A stretch of DNA of 64,000 bases from Lunularia cruciata. Taxonomy: Eukaryota; Streptophyta; Marchantiopsida; Lunulariales; Lunulariaceae. The notes under the pieces are model-generated. The model saw only the letters and a program-made list of their open reading frames with translations. It was not told where the DNA came from and ran no database searches. Position numbers and translations under genes: made by a program. Location of the stretch: positions 62,153,965 to 62,217,964 of the forward strand of contig OX419758.1 of assembly GCA_948567375.1 (NCBI GenBank), given 5' to 3'. This document shows, one piece after another, positions 59,556-64,000 of this stretch (positions are counted from its first letter, which is position 1; each line of letters begins with the position of its first letter).

Positions 59556-60958
59556 GTACTCAAGTTTGACATCAAAAAATTGGAGTTGTTCCTCCCATTG
59601 ATGATGTTAACTCCTCATGTGTTCCAAGTGTAAGGTCTGCAACAATGGTTTGTGATTAGTTTGCTTGATCACTTGTTTCCCCAAGAGGTAATGCCTCCAT
59701 AACTTGGTGGCATATACCATCGCAAGTTGTTCTCAATCTCAAGCAGAGTAGTTTCTTTCAACTATATTGAGTTGGTGAGACACAAAGGCAATGGGATGTA
59801 GTCCATCTGGGAATTCCTATTGCAACATGGCTCCAATTACAAAGTTAGAAGCATCAAAATCAATCACATAGGGTAGCTGAGGATCACACAGTTGAAGAAT
59901 GGGCCTTGAAAACACCATATGTTTCAACTTCTGGAATGCTTCTTTGTGCTTGGTGGTCCATTGGAAGCTCAAGTCTTTCCCCAAGAGGTCAGTCAATAGT
60001 GCAGCCACATGAGCATAATAATGAATGAATAATCGATAAAAACTAGCCAGTCCATTAAATGCCCGTACTTCTATAGCATCCTTTGGAGTAGGCCAATCAA
60101 TAATGGCCTTGATTTTCTCCTCTTCCATCTTGATCTCCTCCGATGAGATCTTGTGCCCCAAGAAGGTAACTTCCTTTTGCCAAAAGGCACACTTTGACTT
60201 CTTATAGTAAAACTTCCATTGTCATAGTCGTCTTAGAAATTCTTGCACATGATTCACGTGTTTTGCCTCTGTCTTGTTATAGATTAAGATATCATCCAAG
60301 AACACCACCACATACCAATCAAATAGTCCATTTAACACTTGATGCATCTTATCCATGAAGACTATTGTAGCATTAGTGAGCCCAAAAGGTAGAACTTTCC
60401 ACTCAAAATGCCCATACCTTGTACAAAAGGCTATCTTTTGCACATCCTCCTTATCAATGGGGATTTTCCAATAGCCACTACAAAGATCCAGCTTGGATTG
60501 TATCATGCTCCACTCAATTGATCAAGCAAGTCATCAATCCAAGGCAAGGGATATGCATTCTTCACAGTTTGCTTATTGAGCCCACGATAATCAATACAAA
60601 AACCAAGTCCTCCATCCTTCTTTGGAACAAATAGTATCGGTGCTCCCCAAGGAGACGTACTATGTTGTATAAAGTCTTTCTCCAACAACTCTGTAAGTGT
60701 TTTTTGCAACTATTCCAACTTCTTTGGCGAGAGCCAATAGATTGGTTTACTCACTAGAGTACTCCTTGGCAATAACTCAATCTTGAAGGGCATACCACAA
60801 TCGGGGGGTAATCCCTTTGGCAGATTATCCGGAAACACGTACGCAAACTCTTGAACTATCTGATCAACCATTGCTTGTTGAGGCTCTTGGCTCTCCTCAG
60901 ATTGTCCTTGTGCAATAGGCTTGATCCACACCACACAAAAAAACTTATCTTCCTCCAA
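59556..60958 (-). pseudogene. chromovirus reverse transcriptase and RNase H
   Basis: RT starts with VDQIVQEFAYVFPDNLPKGL and GMPFKIELLP (about 60780-60870). [19 protein letters not shown] follows at about 60550-60605, then SKLDLCSGYWKIPI, YGHFEWKVLPFGLTNA and the intact VVVFLDDILIY box (about 60280-60320). RNase H begins in VIDFDASNFVIGAMLQ (about 59817-59865). Two frame changes and a stop at about 60500-60510 disrupt it. Confidence 0.9.
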
Positions 60959-60960
60959 AG

Positions 60961-61182
60961 CTTACTCCATGGTTGCCTTCCTGGCAAACTTCCCATCTAG
61001 GGACTCATTTCTCTTCAAAGCTTGCTCCATGGTTGCCTTCTTGGCAAACTTCCCATCTAGGGACTCATTTCTCTTCAAAGCTTGCAACATGGTTGCCTTC
61101 CTGGAAAACTTCCCATCTTGGGGCTCCTCTCTCTTCAAGGCATGCTCTATGGCTACCTTCTCAACAAACTTCCCATCTTAGG
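60961..61182 (-). repeat. 60-bp in-frame tandem repeat, 3.7 units
   Basis: Units start at 60961, 61021 and 61081, with a partial one at 61141. On the - (coding) strand each encodes about 20 residues rich in Lys, such as ALKRNESLDGKFAKKATMEQ. The frame is preserved because 60 is a multiple of three. It lies between protease and RT, a place where related elements have a spacer. Confidence 0.88.
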
Positions 61183-61228
61183 ATTGACTATTCTTAGGTG
61201 TCTTACTTAGAGATGCCATACAACCTAA

Positions 61229-61621
61229 TTAGAAATTCCTACCTTGGTGTTGTACTTGAATTTTTTGTCGGGTCCAATCAAATTGAACCTTATGACATTC
61301 AAGCCAAGGTAGTCTTAGAATGGCATCATAGTGTAGAGGTGCCTTTATAAACCTCATACACTCCAAATACTCCTTCCCAATCTTAAAAGTAACAAGATGT
61401 GAGGTACAAAATGCAAAACCCTTTCTACCATCCGCCATCATCAATCTACTTCTAATCACATGCTTGATAGGAATACCCAATTCCTTTGCTACTTGCATAG
61501 ACATGCAATTATTTGAACTTCTAGAATCAACCAAAATCCTACAACCCCAATTAGATATCATACCTTGCAAGTGAAGCAAACTTGTATAGTTCAAGCCTTC
61601 AATCCCATTAGAACTAACCAA
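61229..61621 (-). pseudogene. chromovirus aspartic protease
   Basis: GCRILVDSRSSNNCMS (about 61500-61550) is the active-site box with Arg in place of the Gly of D-S-G. AKELGIPI and AILRLPWLECHKVQFDW follow. The 130-codon frame is open, but the changed Gly suggests it no longer works. Confidence 0.78.
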
Positions 61622-61639
61622 GCTCCCAATAGGCGGCTC

Positions 61640-62600
61640 AAAATCTCCTACTGGGATTCCTCTTTTCCTTGATCATTCTATTCCACAAATTCCATTTGTG
61701 CAACTTGTCGAGGTCACCCATTCCTAAGTGGACATTCTGCAATGTGATGTCCAACTTGGCAACAATGAAAAAAACCTCTATTTTTTCACAATCGTTCTCT
61801 ATTTGTTGTACCAAGTGTTCTCCGTTGGATAGCATCAATCTCCATTGTTGTTGGTTCTTCCATCCGTGCGTAGTGTACTGGTATGCTTTGTGTGGGTTGA
61901 GGTCAAAATCAAGTTGTTGCAACCAGGGAATCAAAATGCTCAACCAATTGTATGGCTTCTTTTACATTCTGTGGTTCTCGTATGGTCACTTCCAATTTGG
62001 TTCGTGACTTCAATCCCCGCACAAATTGATCCACAACTTCATCTTCTTGTATATCTAGAATTTGCATGATGATGTTCTGAAATTGTGTGATGTAGCTCCT
62101 TATTGAGCCAGTCTGCTTCAACTCTGCCAATTTATCTCGTGCGACTCGGGTGGCATTTATAGTTTGAAATTGACCAAGTATTGCATCCTTGAATTTTTCC
62201 TATGTCCAAATTGATGCAACAATCTTTCGTTCAGCTTGCTCCACTCAGAATTGCCACCAAAGTTTTGTCACCCCATCCAATTGACTAGAAGCCAAGAGAA
62301 TCTATTTATGTTCATCTTGAAGATTGGTGCCTTCAAAGTAACGTGTGCAAGCAAACACAAAATTCTCCACTGTGCCCGGAAGATTCTTGCCTTCAAACAT
62401 CTTGGGTTTTGGAAATCAAATTTGATCTTCTCTATCTCAAACCGGTGCTCTCTCTATATGTTCTCATTGTTGCTGGTCTCGCTCATCCAACAATCAAGTG
62501 AGGTGCTTGATTTGTTGCTGCATTGCAAGGATAACATCCGATATTGCTGCCATAGCTACTACTCTATCCCACTACTCCTTGTTTATCTAATTGATTAACA
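61640..62600 (-). pseudogene. chromovirus Gag
   Basis: Gag blocks LAELKQTGSIRSYITQFQNI and QFVRGLKSRTKLEVTI (about 61990-62130) are clear, and earlier blocks near 62290-62480 are broken. The zinc knuckle (about 61730-61770) reads FFHCCQVGHHIAEC, with the first Cys changed to Phe. Stops at several places. Confidence 0.8.
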
Positions 62601-62809
62601 CATAGATGCAGTACGTCCACCGTTTTCCATAAGTTACAACTGGAAATATCAAGGGTTCCTTAGACAAGGTGATCATATGTAGAAAATCATACCCAAAGCA
62701 CGAGGTGATGAATTGTGTGAAATGATGCGGATAATATCTAGAAATGAAAATCCCGATGGTTTGGCGGAAGTGGATTTGGTGGTCCATAACTTCTATCCAT
62801 CCCATTCCT

Positions 62810-62821
62810 GCTCTGATACCA
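62810..62821 (-). other. primer binding site (initiator-Met tRNA)
   Basis: On the - strand TGGTATCAGAGC follows the 5' LTR after one base, the standard site complementary to initiator methionine tRNA. Confidence 0.92.
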
Positions 62822-62926
62822 ATGTAAAGGACCAAGATCGAGGAGAGAAATAGGAGAATGGAAGTTCACATTGGGACACTAGAATGAGGGAAAACTCCAA
62901 ATGCCTAGCATGAGCTTTGGATTTGG

Positions 62927-62935
62927 TATTTATAG
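62927..62935 (-). promoter_or_regulatory. LTR TATA box
   Basis: CTATAAATA on the - strand, about 105 bp before the end of the 5' LTR. The related LTRs have CTATAAAAA (40503) and CTATAAAT (20633) in the same context. Confidence 0.7.
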
Positions 62936-63076
62936 ATAGCATACAAGGTCCTTGAGAAGCTTCTCAAGAAGCTTCCTCGAGCCGCTTTCTTAGAGTCCAA
63001 GCCAAGTTAACCAAGAAGCTTCTCAAGAAGCTTCCTTTTAGAAATCGCCTACTTGGCATGCAAGCTAAGCTAGTTG

Positions 63077-63103
63077 GAAGCTTCTCGAAGCTTCCTTCTA
63101 GAA
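63077..63103. promoter_or_regulatory. heat-shock element, perfect four units plus two
   Basis: GAAGCTTCTCGAAGCTTC is nGAAnnTTC repeated with exact 2-nt spacing, four consecutive units. It is followed one base later by TTCTAGAA. It lies about 140 bp upstream of the TATA box in the U3 region. Plant heat-shock factors bind three or more such units. Whether it works here is inference. Confidence 0.6.
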
Positions 63104-63248
63104 GCTACTTACTTGAGGTACAAGCTAAGCTAACCAGTAAGCTTCCCAAGAAGCTTTCTAGATACTTCCAAAATATTCTTGGCTAATTTGTCTTATTTGC
63201 TATGTCGTCAGCCCTACTAACTTTGTCGCTAAATTCTATATTGTCACA

Positions 63249-63253
63249 TTGAC
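63249..63253 (+). repeat. target site duplication of chromovirus, right (TTGAC)
   Basis: Counterpart of 57552-57556 with one mismatch; LINE sequence resumes right after it. Confidence 0.7.
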
Positions 63254-64000
63254 CTTTCGTTATTAGGAGTTCCGCATGTGGCATTTGGTATACTCTTCTA
63301 TAGTGTTGCTTATTGACCAAATTACCTCATCCATACAGTTCTCCCATCCTCATCTTTCCTATCATATTTGAGAGCCTTTGGTAGGAAGATAATGGGAGTC
63401 TTTGGTAATATTATTGGACCAAGGACATATGAGTGTGTGACAAGGGATTTGGCATGTAGACAAATAGCTCTTCCAATCTTTTCTGGGGGAGTTGGCTTGG
63501 TATCTATGGAAGAGATGCACCTATAGTGTTTTTGGGTAATTGGGCTCTCTCGGCATCCCTACTTTCCTCTCATTTTGTGGTTGTTGATAGGCCGGTTTTT
63601 GAGACTTATGTGATAGAGGTGGAAGAGAGATCCATTTCTCTCCAAATGTTATTATAGCAGACAAGAGATAGTCTATCCCCACAAGCACATGAGGACTTTC
63701 CATCTTTTGCTTCATTATTGTCAAATTGGACAAGAGGTTTACAATTTTCCTTGATGGAGCAACAATGTGAGCATACGGTACATTCTCTCTTAGTTGACTC
63801 GTCCATTCCTTAGGCTACTAGAGCATGTCTTTGCTCTTACTCTGGCAAGGATGCAGGCTCTTGGATCCTAGCTTGACCATGCACTAGGGCTTTCCAACTT
63901 GCACTAGCAACTTTCTCTATAGTGATGAGGTTTTGCCTAGGTTTGGTCTACCCATCTACATCTTCATTATTCACTTGTGAGTGTGGTTCTACAATAGATG
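63254..64000 (+). mobile_element. LINE-like element, right part (cut by window end)
   Basis: Continues the reading frame broken at 57556 (LSLLGVPHVAFGIL). It then gives QIALPIFSGGVGLVSMEE (about 63459-63512), a block typical after the RT in this LINE class. Close to the window end it reads RFCLGLVYPSTSS and CECGSTID (about 63920-64000), the C-x-C-G motif that starts the C-terminal zinc-like domain. Stops and shifts are present. The element continues past the window. Confidence 0.72.

Larger units (their letters stand above)
57557..63248 (-). mobile_element. complete Ty3/gypsy chromovirus inserted in the LINE (5.7 kb, - strand), inactive
   Basis: Two LTRs (57557-57968 and 62823-63248), an initiator-Met primer binding site, gag with a damaged zinc knuckle, protease, RT with intact FLDDILIY box, RNase H, integrase, chromodomain and polypurine tract are all present in order on the - strand. 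The frame is broken by stops and shifts throughout. Joining the flanks at 57556 and 63254 gives a continuous LINE reading frame, which proves the insertion. A 60-bp in-frame repeat lies between protease and RT. Confidence 0.95.
62823..63248 (-). repeat. 5' LTR of chromovirus 57557-63248
   Basis: On the - strand it starts TGTGACAATATAG and ends CCTTTACA, with TG and CA ends. TATA box and heat-shock-element array lie in its U3 part. Confidence 0.94.

Overview
This window is nuclear DNA from a land plant. It holds three ordinary intron-containing plant genes: a class III peroxidase, an isoflavone-reductase-like (PCBER/PLR-type) NADPH reductase and an ABHD11-like alpha/beta hydrolase. They sit in a sea of old, nested, mutated retrotransposons and AT-rich spacers. 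The gene-poor, repeat-dense layout suggests a large-genome lineage (gymnosperm, fern or similar), but the sequence alone does not fix the taxon. No prokaryotic features, CRISPR arrays or rRNA genes were seen.

Layout. 1-4940: a Ty3/gypsy-type element (cut by the window start) in the order protease / C5-cytosine methyltransferase / reverse transcriptase-RNase H / integrase / PHD finger. 4941-7150: its 3' flank, then 92-bp and 88-bp minisatellites. 8600-16480: an old antisense Ty3 integrase split by a complete chromovirus (9370-15931, 5-bp TSD GTAAT). 16780-17840: Ty1/copia remnant. 20031-20765: chromovirus gag and LTR pieces. 20788-22880: 3' half of a second methyltransferase/PHD-family element. 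25752-27997: peroxidase (4 exons, +). 28663-30838: isoflavone-reductase-like gene (5 exons, -), convergent with the peroxidase. 33520-37483: a third copy of the methyltransferase element on the - strand, again with the methyltransferase between protease and RT. 37484-40621: 5'-truncated chromovirus with chromodomain and 3' LTR. 44401-46465: ABHD11-like hydrolase (5 exons, +). 50669-53672: a ~1.5-kb tandem duplication. 55830-64000: a LINE-like element with an N-terminal zinc finger, split by a complete antisense chromovirus (57557-63248) whose LTRs carry textbook heat-shock elements.

The most notable content is the retrotransposon family that has captured a DNA cytosine methyltransferase (motifs I, II, IV, VI, VIII, IX and X in order) and a C4HC3 PHD finger. 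Two copies show the methyltransferase and two show the PHD end, so the architecture is not a chance fusion. All copies here are inactivated. Most premature stops fall where the family would have Gln, Arg or Trp (CAG/CAA/CGA/TGG), the signature of C-to-T decay at methylated cytosines. As I recall, retrotransposon-borne C5-methyltransferases have been described in dinoflagellates and charophyte algae; whether the land-plant form with a PHD finger has been described I could not check.
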